A stretch of 64,000 nt of DNA from Bordetella genomosp. 1 (lineage in GTDB: Bacteria > Pseudomonadota > Gammaproteobacteria > Burkholderiales > Burkholderiaceae_B), in NCBI RefSeq assembly GCF_002261335.1, contig NZ_NEVL01000001.1:558001-622000 (forward strand), read 5' to 3'. The translations under genes were made by a program, and so were the position numbers. Numbering within the stretch: the first letter of the stretch is position 1; every line of letters starts with the position of its first letter. The notes under the pieces are model-generated. The model had not been told where the DNA came from, made no database searches, and saw only the letters and a program-made list of their open reading frames with translations. Shown here one piece after another: positions 1 through 7,040 of the stretch.

Positions 1-50
1 GTCCGCCTGCGCGGATGGCCCCGCCGCCGCCCCCGGGGCGCGGTCGACAA

Positions 51-77
51 GGGCACGGTGGCGTGCCCGGTTTTTTT
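51..77 (+). terminator. Rho-independent terminator of a gene lying left of the window
   Basis: A seven-base-pair perfect stem (GGGCACG / CGTGCCC) with a four-base loop is followed two bases later by seven T residues. The T tract is on the right, so it ends a rightward transcript whose gene lies before the window. It also separates that gene from the convergent pxpA. Confidence 0.75.
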
Positions 78-139
78 CCCGCATCGATGAGAGCCGCGTG
101 CCGAGAGGCAGGCGGCATGGCCGCGTTCGCGCCGGCCGC

Positions 140-922
140 TCAGCGCGCCGGACGGCGTGGCTTGCCGGGCGCGGCGATGGCGATGCCGGCCGCCTCGAGC
201 GCCTGGCGGATCGCGCTGGCGAAGGCCAGCGCGTCGGGCTGGTCGCCGTGCAGGCAGAGCGTGTCGGGCGCGAGCGCCACGGACTTGCCGCTCTGCGCCG
301 TGACCGCGCGCTCGCGCACCATCTGCAGCACCTGCGCCACGGCGAGGTCCACGTCGGTGATCATCGCGCCCGGCTGGGTGCGCGGCGTGAGCGAGCCATC
401 GTCCTGGTAGGAGCGGTCGCCAAACACTTCCTGCGCGAGCTGCAGCCCGGCGCCCTGCGCCGCGGCCACCCACTGACTGCCCGCCAGGCCGTACAGCACG
501 AGATCGGCGTCGACGTCGCGCACGGCGGTACAGATGGCGCGTGCGAGCGCGCCGTCTTTCGCCGCCATGTTGTAGAGCGCGCCGTGCGCCTTCACGTGAT
601 GCAGCCGCGTGCCCTGCGAGGCGGCCACGCCGGCCAGCGCGCCGACCTGGTACACCACCAGGTCGTAGGCTTCCTGCGGCGAGATCGCCATGTTGCGGCG
701 GCCGAAGCCGGCGAGGTCGGGCAGGCTCGGATGCGCGCCGATCGCCACGCCGTGTTCGAGCGCGGCCGCGACGGTGCGGCGCATGGTGCCGGGGTCGCCG
801 CCGTGAAAACCGCAGGCGATGTTGGCCGAGGACACGAACGGCAGGATGGCCGTGTCGTTGCCCATCTGCCAGGCGCCGTAGCTTTCGCCCATGTCGCAGT
901 TCAGGTCGAGGGTGATGCTCAT
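140..922 (-). CDS. pxpA: 5-oxoprolinase subunit A (LamB/YcsF family)
   Basis: This is a 260-residue protein of the LamB/YcsF family. With PxpB and PxpC it carries out the ATP-dependent opening of 5-oxoproline (pyroglutamate) to glutamate in the cytoplasm. The N-terminus has the family signature: LNCDMGES at residues 7-14, followed by an ANIACGFHGGDP segment near residue 34. The length is normal for the family. Its ATG overlaps the end of pxpC by four bases (ATGA), so the two are translationally coupled. It is the last gene of the leftward group VOC-pxpB-pxpC-pxpA. Confidence 0.95.
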   Translation of the reverse strand: MSITLDLNCDMGESYGAWQMGNDTAILPFVSSANIACGFHGGDPGTMRRTVAAALEHGVAIGAHPSLPDLAGFGRRNMAISPQEAYDLVVYQVGALAGVAASQGTRLHHVKAHGALYNMAAKDGALARAICTAVRDVDADLVLYGLAGSQWVAAAQGAGLQLAQEVFGDRSYQDDGSLTPRTQPGAMITDVDLAVAQVLQMVRERAVTAQSGKSVALAPDTLCLHGDQPDALAFASAIRQALEAAGIAIAAPGKPRRPAR

Positions 923-1944
923 GCGGAATCCTTTTCGGCGGCCAGCACGTGCCCGGCCAGTTGCGCGCGCAACGGCGCCAGTGCGGCCTCGAGCGCGGCG
1001 AAGGCCTGCGCCCGCGCGGCGTCGAGCTGCTGCGCCTCGTCGAGCGCGATGGGAGCGAAGCGCAGGGTCTGGCCCGGCGCGAACTGGGCCAGCACCGGCA
1101 GGTCGACCGCGGCGATCTGCGCCAGCTTGGGATAGCCGCCGGTGGTCTGGCGGTCGGCCATCAGCACGATGGGCTGGCCGCCGGCCGGTACCTGCACCGT
1201 GCCGAAGCTCGTGGCCTCGGAGAGGATCTGGCGCGGCGCGGTCATGGCCAGCGTCGGGCCGTCCAGGCGGTATCCCATGCGGTCGGATTGCGCGCTGATA
1301 CGGTATTCGCCTTCGGCGAAGGCGTGGCGCGAGGCCTGGTTGAATTCGTCCCAGTGCAGGCCGGGCAGGAAGCGCACCGTGGGCCGCTGCAGTGCGCGCA
1401 GCGTGGCCGGCAGGTAGATGCGCAGGTCCCAGAGCTCGCGCGCCAGCGCGTCGAGCCGCGCCGGCTCGTCGGTGAGCGCGTGCCTGAAGCCGACCCGGTC
1501 GCCCCGCGCCAGCGCGCGGCCCTGGAAACCGCCGAAGCCGCTGCGCAGATAGGTGCTGAAGCTGCCCATCACCGGGTCCAGCGCGAAGCCGCCATGCACG
1601 GCGAGGTAGGCGCGCGTGCCGGTCCGGGGCGCGCCGAAGGCCAGCACCGCGCCCGCGCGCACGACGAGCGGACGCAGCAGCGGCAGCGGCTCGCCATCGA
1701 GCGTGGCGCCGAGGTCGGCGCCGGCAAGCGCGATACAGGCGGGCGCCTCGAAGCGCAGCATCGGGCCCATCAGCGTGATTTCGAGCGTGGCCTCGTCGGC
1801 CGTATTGCCGGCCAGCACGTTGGCGAGCCGGTGCGCGCGCGCATCCATGGCGCCCGCGGCCGGAATGCCCTGGTGCTGGAAGCCCGCGCGGCCTTCGTCC
1901 TGGAAGGTCGAGAGCAGGCCGGGTTTCTGGACGGTGAGGCTCAT
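919..1944 (-). CDS. pxpC: 5-oxoprolinase subunit C (biotin-dependent carboxyltransferase-like, KipA/AHS2)
   Basis: A 341-residue KipA/AHS2-domain protein, the second subunit of the prokaryotic 5-oxoprolinase. The family resembles the carboxyltransferase half of urea amidolyase, so databases often call it a biotin-dependent carboxyltransferase. The N-terminal PGLLSTFQDEGR and GIPAAGAMD segments are typical of AHS2 proteins, as is the QSDRMGYRLDG segment near residue 216. The start overlaps the end of pxpB by four bases and the end overlaps the start of pxpA by four bases, which argues for one mRNA and a stoichiometric complex. Confidence 0.94.
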   Translation of the reverse strand: MSLTVQKPGLLSTFQDEGRAGFQHQGIPAAGAMDARAHRLANVLAGNTADEATLEITLMGPMLRFEAPACIALAGADLGATLDGEPLPLLRPLVVRAGAVLAFGAPRTGTRAYLAVHGGFALDPVMGSFSTYLRSGFGGFQGRALARGDRVGFRHALTDEPARLDALARELWDLRIYLPATLRALQRPTVRFLPGLHWDEFNQASRHAFAEGEYRISAQSDRMGYRLDGPTLAMTAPRQILSEATSFGTVQVPAGGQPIVLMADRQTTGGYPKLAQIAAVDLPVLAQFAPGQTLRFAPIALDEAQQLDAARAQAFAALEAALAPLRAQLAGHVLAAEKDSA

Positions 1945-2681
1945 CGCGCCTCCTGCGCGGCGCGCAGCCGGTCGAATTCGGCCTGGTCGATCGGCACGAA
2001 CCGGATGCGGTCGCCCGGCTGCAGCAGGGCGGCGGGCTCGCGCGTCGCGTCGAACAGGGTGAGGGGCGTGGCGCCGATGATGTTCCAGCCGCCCGGCAGG
2101 CGGTTCGGGTAGATCACCGACTGGCGGTTGGCGACCGCCACCGAGCCGGTGGGAACGACCGAGCGCGGCGTGTCGCGCCGGCCGATGCCCAGGCGTTCGT
2201 CGTGCACGCCGATGTAGGCGTGGCCCGGCGCGAAGCCCAGCATGTAGACCATGGCGCCCGGCTGGGTGTGCAACGCGATCACCGCCTCCGGCGTGATGCC
2301 GGCGGCGCGTGCGACGTCGGCGAGGTCGGGGCCATGCTCGCCGCCGTAGCAGACGGGAATGTAGACCTCGCGGCCGCCCTGTTCGGCCACGTCGATGCCG
2401 GCCGCGAGCCGGGCCTCGATGCGTGCGCGCAGGGCGTCGTAGGTGGGGCCGCTGCCGTCGGGCAGCGGCCGGTAATGCACGGCGACCTTGGTGAAGGAGG
2501 GCACGACGTCGGTGACGCCGGGCCAGGCCGCATCGCGCAGGGCCTGGGCCAGGCCCAGGCAGCGTTGGCCGGTGGCCTCGCTGATCGCATCGCCCAGCTG
2601 GATCACCAGGCAGCGGTCACCCTGCGGCAGGATCTGCCACGCGGTCTCGGCCGAAGAGGGGGGTTGGGAAGACTCGGTCAA
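1941..2681 (-). CDS. pxpB: 5-oxoprolinase subunit B (KipI/AHS1 family)
   Basis: A KipI/AHS1-domain protein of about 246 residues, the partner of PxpC in the 5-oxoprolinase complex. Recognisable segments are VVPSFTKVAVHY, the IPVCYGGEHGPDL segment and the GFAPGHAYIGVHDERL segment, the last two characteristic of AHS1. The frame stays open further upstream, but that part overlaps the VOC gene in another frame and shows no family similarity. The most plausible start is the TTG at 2679-2681, just after the VOC stop; no ATG or GTG lies nearby. KipI in Bacillus inhibits the sporulation kinase KinA, but in this three-gene context the enzyme role is far more likely. Confidence 0.9.
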   Translation of the reverse strand: MTESSQPPSSAETAWQILPQGDRCLVIQLGDAISEATGQRCLGLAQALRDAAWPGVTDVVPSFTKVAVHYRPLPDGSGPTYDALRARIEARLAAGIDVAEQGGREVYIPVCYGGEHGPDLADVARAAGITPEAVIALHTQPGAMVYMLGFAPGHAYIGVHDERLGIGRRDTPRSVVPTGSVAVANRQSVIYPNRLPGGWNIIGATPLTLFDATREPAALLQPGDRIRFVPIDQAEFDRLRAAQEAR

Positions 2682-2704
2682 CGGCGCAAACCTGCGTGCG
2701 AGGG

Positions 2705-3136
2705 TTATTTGGCAAACAGCGATTCTATGTTCTTGAAGGCCTTGAATTCCAGCGCATTGCCGGATTGGTCGAGGAAGAACATGGTGGCCTGTTCGCCGAC
2801 TTCGCCCTTGAAGCGGACATAGGGCTCGATCACGAACTCGGTGCCGGCGTCGGTCAGCTTCTTGGCCATCGCTTCCCACTGGTCCATCGAGAGCACCACG
2901 CCGAAGTGGCGCACGGGCACATTGTGCGAGTCTACGGCATTGGTGCCGTTGCTGCCGCATTCCGACGGGGCCAGGTGGGCGACGATCTGGTGGCCGTAGA
3001 AATTGAAGTCGATCCACTCGGGGCTGCTGCGCCCCTCGCTACAGCCGAGCAGTTCGCCGTAGAACTGGCGGGCTTCTGCCAGGTCGCGAACCGGGAAGGC
3101 GAGGTGGAACGGGGGAATGGCGGTCTGGGCGGTCAT
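2705..3136 (-). CDS. VOC-family (glyoxalase/dioxygenase fold) protein
   Basis: A 143-residue single-domain protein of the vicinal oxygen chelate superfamily. The opening [17 protein letters not shown] stretch is the classic first beta-alpha-beta unit, with its metal-ligand histidine. [11 protein letters not shown] gives the second candidate histidine, and the C-terminal [15 protein letters not shown] has the glutamate expected as the last metal ligand. The substrate cannot be told from sequence. The start is the ATG at 3134-3136; upstream in-frame codons run into the AT-rich promoter region. It is the first gene of the leftward group with pxpBCA, 23 bases before pxpB, so it may act on a related small metabolite. 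Confidence 0.85.
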   Translation of the reverse strand: MTAQTAIPPFHLAFPVRDLAEARQFYGELLGCSEGRSSPEWIDFNFYGHQIVAHLAPSECGSNGTNAVDSHNVPVRHFGVVLSMDQWEAMAKKLTDAGTEFVIEPYVRFKGEVGEQATMFFLDQSGNALEFKAFKNIESLFAK

Positions 3137-3260
3137 GCGTACGACTCCGAGCGAAAGAAGCAGTGTGCACTGCAAAACCCGATAGTTTATCGATTGATTT
3201 TTTGATTGAAAAACGATTATTTTCTGGTCTGACAATCGATTTTATTGATGCTCCAGACCC
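3137..3260. promoter_or_regulatory. AT-rich divergent promoter region between the VOC/pxp genes and a LysR regulator
   Basis: About 100 bases here are strikingly AT-rich compared with the surroundings and carry several related ATCGAT / ATTGAT / CAATCGAT half-sites. On the left strand a TTTTCA and a TAAACT element are 17 bases apart; on the right strand TTGATT and TATTTT are 18 apart. LysR regulators normally bind dyads in exactly this kind of divergent intergenic region, so the adjacent regulator probably controls both directions. The exact operator is not resolved. Confidence 0.5.
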
Positions 3261-4124
3261 GTGATCCGCGAACTCCGCACCTTCCTGGCCGTTGCCCGCG
3301 ACGGCACCTTCACCGGCGCCGGGCGCCAGCTCGGCCTCACGCAGTCGGCCGTGAGCGCGCAGATGCGCCGGCTCGAAGACCAGCTCGGCGTGGCCCTGTT
3401 CGAGCGCACCGGCAAGTCGGCCGTGCTCAACACCCATGGGCGCGAGATGATTCCGCAGGCGGAAGAGATGCTGGCGCTCGCCGAGCGCATGGCGAGCGAT
3501 GCCGGCGCCGCGCGGGTCAGCGGCCTGCTGCGCATCGGCGCGATTGCTTCGGTGCAGCAGGATCTGCTGGTGCGCGCGCTGGCGGCCTTCCGCGCCCACT
3601 ATCCCGAGGTGCGGGTGCGGCTGGTGCCGGGCGTGTCGCTGAATCTGCTCGGGCAGGTCGACGCGGGCGAGGTGGACCTGGCGGTGCTGATCCGGCCGCC
3701 CTTCACGCTGCCGCCCGAGCTGGGCTGGCGCAGCCTGCTGCGCGAGCCGGTGGTGCTGGCGGTGCCGGAGGACTGCCGCGCGGCGGGCTGGCGCGAGCTG
3801 CTCACGCAGGAGCCGTTCATCCGCTACGACCGCGGTTCGTTCGGCGGCCGGCAGGTGGATATGTTCCTGCGGCGCCACCGCGTGGCGGTGCGCGATGCCA
3901 TCGAGCTCGACGAGATCGACGCGATCGGCCATCTGGTGCGGGCCGGGCTGGGCGTGGCCCTGCTGCCGCGCACGCGTCAGCTGGACCCGCGCGGGCTGCG
4001 GCTGCTGCCCTTGGGCGACGCGGCCTTCGATCGGGAAATCGGGGTGGTGGGGCGGCAGCCGTTCGAGCGCTCGCCGCTCACGGCGAAGCTGGTGGCATGC
4101 CTGGAGGCGGCCGCCGACGCGTGA
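3261..4124 (+). CDS. LysR-family transcriptional regulator
   Basis: A 287-residue LysR-type regulator. The N-terminal winged helix-turn-helix is clear at residues 1-60 (RELRTFLAVARDGTFTGAGR, then LTQSAVSAQMRRLEDQLG and LFERTGK). The periplasmic-binding-protein-like effector domain follows from about residue 90, beginning LLRIGAIASVQQDLL. The start is a GTG; a nearby ATG at 3248 is out of frame. It is transcribed divergently from the VOC-pxpBCA genes, the usual layout for a LysR regulator and its target operon, so 5-oxoproline or a related compound is a reasonable inferred inducer. It converges on serA, 21 bases away. Confidence 0.9.
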   Translation: MIRELRTFLAVARDGTFTGAGRQLGLTQSAVSAQMRRLEDQLGVALFERTGKSAVLNTHGREMIPQAEEMLALAERMASDAGAARVSGLLRIGAIASVQQDLLVRALAAFRAHYPEVRVRLVPGVSLNLLGQVDAGEVDLAVLIRPPFTLPPELGWRSLLREPVVLAVPEDCRAAGWRELLTQEPFIRYDRGSFGGRQVDMFLRRHRVAVRDAIELDEIDAIGHLVRAGLGVALLPRTRQLDPRGLRLLPLGDAAFDREIGVVGRQPFERSPLTAKLVACLEAAADA

Positions 4125-4145
4125 ACGCCGGCGGCCCGCGCCGCA

Positions 4146-5345
4146 TCAGATGCGGTCGCAGCGGACCGTGATGGGGTGGCTGCGCAGGGCGTGCAGCACG
4201 GCGTCTTCGACCTTGCCGTCGACGTCGGTGATCACGTAGCCGATCTGGCCGCGCGTCTGCAGCGTCTGGCTGAGGATGTTGAGCCCCTGCTCGGCCAGCA
4301 GGTTGTCGAGCGTGCCGAGCGCGCCGGGCGCATTGCGGTGCACGTGCAGGATGCGGGTGGAACCGGCCGGCTCCAGGTACGGCAGCTCGGGGAAGTTGAC
4401 CGCGGTCTTGGTGGTGCCGGCCTGGATGTAGCGCACCAGCTTCTCGGCCACTTCGCGGCCGATGTTTTCCTGGGATTCCTGCGTGCTGCCGCCGATGTGC
4501 GGCGTGAGGATCACGTTGGGCAGGCCGATCAGCGGGCTGTCGAGCGGCTCGCTCGCGCCCTTGGGCTCGGTCGGGAACACGTCGAGCGCCGCGCCGGCCA
4601 GGTGGCCGCTGGTGAGCGCCTTGTGCAGCTCGGCGATGTCGACCACCGTGCCGCGCGAGGCGTTGATCAGGATGGCGCCCTTCTTCATCAGCGCCAGCGT
4701 TTCGGCGTTGATGATGTTTTCGGTGGACTTGCCGCCCGGCACGTGCAGCGTGACCACGTCGGATTGCTCCAGCAGCTCGGCCAGCGAGGTGGCGGCGCGG
4801 GCATTGCCCAGCGGCAGCTTGGCCTCCACGTCGTGATAGACCACGCGCATGCCGATGGCTTCGGCCAGCGTGCTGATCTGCGAGCCGATGTTGCCGTAGC
4901 CCACGATGCCGAGGGTCTTGCCGCGCGCCTCGAAGGCGCCGGCGGCGGTCTTGTCCCAGTGGCCCAGGTGCACGCGCGCGTTCTTTTCCGGAATGCGGCG
5001 CAGCAGCAGGATGGCCTCGCCCAGCACCAGCTCGGCCACCGAGCGGGTGTTGGAGAAGGGGGCGTTGAAGACCGGCACGCCGCGCTTCATGGCGGCATCG
5101 ACGTCGACCTGGTTGGTGCCGATGCAGAAGCAGCCGACCACGCGCAGGTTGGGGTTGGCCTCGAACAGCTCGGCGTCCAGGTGGGTGCGAGAACGGATCC
5201 CGACCACGTCGGCGCCGGCCAGGGCGGCGCGCAGCTCCGCGGCAGGCAGGGCGGAGCCGTAGGTGGCGATGTCGGTGTAGCCGGCGGCTTCGAAGACCGC
5301 GCGGGCGCTGGGATGGATGTTCTCGAACAGGACGATACGGGCCAT
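4146..5345 (-). CDS. serA: D-3-phosphoglycerate dehydrogenase
   Basis: A 399-residue enzyme that oxidises 3-phosphoglycerate to 3-phosphohydroxypyruvate with NAD, the first step of serine synthesis. The NAD-binding glycine motif GYGNIG is at residues 149-154, inside a substrate/nucleotide dehydrogenase fold. A C-terminal ACT domain begins near residue 330 (RILHVHRNAPGALG), as in feedback-regulated SerA. The ATG at 5343-5345 (MARIVLFENIHPSA) is chosen over an upstream in-frame ATG because the extra 28 residues have no similarity to the family. It is a single gene reading left. Confidence 0.95.
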   Translation of the reverse strand: MARIVLFENIHPSARAVFEAAGYTDIATYGSALPAAELRAALAGADVVGIRSRTHLDAELFEANPNLRVVGCFCIGTNQVDVDAAMKRGVPVFNAPFSNTRSVAELVLGEAILLLRRIPEKNARVHLGHWDKTAAGAFEARGKTLGIVGYGNIGSQISTLAEAIGMRVVYHDVEAKLPLGNARAATSLAELLEQSDVVTLHVPGGKSTENIINAETLALMKKGAILINASRGTVVDIAELHKALTSGHLAGAALDVFPTEPKGASEPLDSPLIGLPNVILTPHIGGSTQESQENIGREVAEKLVRYIQAGTTKTAVNFPELPYLEPAGSTRILHVHRNAPGALGTLDNLLAEQGLNILSQTLQTRGQIGYVITDVDGKVEDAVLHALRSHPITVRCDRI

Positions 5346-5479
5346 GGAGTTACTCGAGTTCGGCGGGGGCGTGCCCCGGGTTGCGAAAGGCCGGAGTGCG
5401 GGTCGGGAAAACCCGGGTCCGACGTTCATTGTGACTCAGAGTTGGCCCGCTGGGGGGATATGCCCACGCCGGCGGTGTG

Positions 5480-5492
5480 GAGAATGGTTCTC
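5480..5492. promoter_or_regulatory. Fur-box-like palindrome upstream of serA
   Basis: A perfect dyad GAGAA-TGG-TTCTC lies 135 bases before the serA start, between serA and the stop of the DUF411 gene. It differs by one base from the GAGAATGATTCTC core common in Fur boxes of proteobacteria. The flanking bases do not extend the full 19-bp Fur consensus well, so this is only a candidate. Confidence 0.3.
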
Positions 5493-5552
5493 GATACGGT
5501 TGGTTGCGTTTCGGCCCGGCGTCGGGGGCCGGGCGGCGGGTGGCGGCCGGCC

Positions 5553-6068
5553 TCAGGCGCCGCCGCGCACGGCACGCCAGACGCGGGCGCTGCCGTCGCG
5601 CTGCACCAGCAGCACGTCGTAGTCGTCGCGCCGACCGCCGTAGACCTCGCCGTCCATCCCGGGCGCGCCCACCGGCATGCCGGGCACGGCCAGCCCCGCG
5701 CCGGCCGGGCTCTGGGCCAGCAGGGCGAGGATGTCCTGGGCGGGCACGTGGCCCTCGAGGGCGTAGCCGCCCACCAGGCCGGTGTGGCAGGAGCCGTATT
5801 GGGGCGCGACGCCCAGGCGCGCGCGCACGGGCCCGGTGTCGGCCACGTCGCGCACGGTGACGCGGAAGCCCGCCTCTTCGAGATGGGCCACCCAGTCGCC
5901 GCAGCAGCCGCAGCTGGGCGTCTTCCAGACCTCGACCCGCCGGTTGACCGCCTGCTGGGCGAACGCGCGCGCGGGCAGCATGGCCGCCAGCGGTGCGAAC
6001 AGCGCAAGGCCGCCTGCGTGGCGCAGGAGTTGGCGGCGGGTGAGGGCGGGGCGGGTCGGTTGCGTCAT
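5553..6068 (-). CDS. Tat-exported DUF411 protein, likely periplasmic copper binder
   Basis: A 171-residue DUF411 protein. It starts with a twin-arginine-type signal (TRRQLLR at residues 10-16, a hydrophobic stretch, then a likely cut after ALPARAFA around residue 38). The mature part has a Cys cluster TPSCGCCGDW (Cys 53, 55, 56) and a further Cys-His pair (94-95) in GSCHTG, all possible metal ligands. The family is repeatedly found near copper or other metal resistance genes, and here it is the last gene of copA-copB-DUF411. A periplasmic copper chaperone or buffer is my inference; biochemistry for the family is thin. The start is the ATG at 6066-6068; longer upstream reading runs through copB in another frame. 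Confidence 0.85.
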   Translation of the reverse strand: MTQPTRPALTRRQLLRHAGGLALFAPLAAMLPARAFAQQAVNRRVEVWKTPSCGCCGDWVAHLEEAGFRVTVRDVADTGPVRARLGVAPQYGSCHTGLVGGYALEGHVPAQDILALLAQSPAGAGLAVPGMPVGAPGMDGEVYGGRRDDYDVLLVQRDGSARVWRAVRGGA

Positions 6069-6100
6069 CTGAAGCGGGCTCCAATGCGAGGTGTGCGGGT

Positions 6101-7036
6101 TCAGAACCAGAAGCGTACGCCGGCCAGCCACAGCAGCTGGCTGCGCGACTCGCCTTCGTCGTTGGCCAGCCTGGCGGTCTGGCCGAACTTGCGTTCGAAG
6201 GATACCCCGACGTAGGGCGAGAACTGCCGCGTGATGTCGTAGCTCAGGCGCAGGGCGAGGCTGGCGTCGGACAGGCCCGAGCCGATGCCGCGCCCGGGAT
6301 CGCTCTTGCCGTAGAGATTGGCTTCGAGCTCGGGCGTGAGGACGAGGTTCTGGGTGAACGACAGCTCGTATTCTGCCTTCAATTTGAACGCGGTGCGGCC
6401 CGATTCGCCGACATAGGCGGTGGCTTCGGTTTCGATGTTGTAGGGCGCGGTGCCATACAGGCCGAACGCCGCCCAATCGCGCTTGGGGCCGGTCCCCATG
6501 TCGCGGCGCCAGCCGAGCTGGGTGTTCCAGAAGGGCGCGTAGGCGTGCCGCCACAGCACGTGGAGCTGCGCATCGGTGGCGCCCTCGCTGTGCTCCCCTT
6601 CGCTCTGCACCACCAGCTTGTCGATGTCGGTGCCAATGGCGAAGCTCGCGTCCCAGGCGCTCACCGTGGTGCCGTGGTTGTCGCGGCCCCATTCGAGCTG
6701 GTCGGCATTGAATTGCCAGAACACCGCGTGGTCCATCAGGTGCAGGCCGATGCCATGGTCGGCATAGCGCGAGCCGTTGCCGCCGTCCGACGAGGGCAGG
6801 CTGCCGACCGGCACGACGTCGTCGGCCGGCGCGGGCGCGGCGGGCGCCGCATGTGGCGCGGCCATCGGCATCGCCATGCCGGGCATCTCCATGCCGGGCA
6901 TCTTCATGCCAGGCATGTTCATGCCCGGCATGCTGGCGGGCGCCGGGGCATGGCCGGCGTGGCCGGACTGCGCCAGCGCGGCGGCCGGCAGGGCCGCGAC
7001 CAGCGCGGCGGACAGGAGGGTCGGGATCGTTCGCAT
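6101..7036 (-). CDS. copB: Copper-resistance outer-membrane protein CopB
   Basis: A 311-residue protein with an N-terminal signal peptide (cut near ALAQ, residue 23), a Met/His-rich segment (MPGM repeats between residues 36 and 58) and a C-terminal half made of beta-strands ending in WLAGVRFWF, as expected for an outer-membrane beta barrel. The CopB family sequesters or exports copper at the outer membrane. The ATG at 7034-7036 gives a clean signal peptide; an earlier in-frame ATG lies inside copA. The start is four bases after the copA stop, so the two are one transcript. No CopC or CopD is adjacent. Confidence 0.93.
   Translation of the reverse strand: MRTIPTLLSAALVAALPAAALAQSGHAGHAPAPASMPGMNMPGMKMPGMEMPGMAMPMAAPHAAPAAPAPADDVVPVGSLPSSDGGNGSRYADHGIGLHLMDHAVFWQFNADQLEWGRDNHGTTVSAWDASFAIGTDIDKLVVQSEGEHSEGATDAQLHVLWRHAYAPFWNTQLGWRRDMGTGPKRDWAAFGLYGTAPYNIETEATAYVGESGRTAFKLKAEYELSFTQNLVLTPELEANLYGKSDPGRGIGSGLSDASLALRLSYDITRQFSPYVGVSFERKFGQTARLANDEGESRSQLLWLAGVRFWF
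6876..6935 (-). repeat. Four 15-bp tandem units encoding the Met-rich segment of CopB
   Basis: Four consecutive 15-base units (plus-strand form atgccgggcatctcc and variants at 6876, 6891, 6906 and 6921) encode the pentapeptide pattern M-P-G-M-x. The units differ at one to four bases. Such in-frame repeats can expand or shrink by slippage and so change the number of Met ligands. Confidence 0.8.
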
Positions 7037-7040
7037 GATG

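Noticed and set aside
2682-3017. Extension of pxpB upstream to an in-frame start at 3017
   Set aside because: The extra residues overlap the VOC gene in another frame and do not resemble AHS1 proteins.
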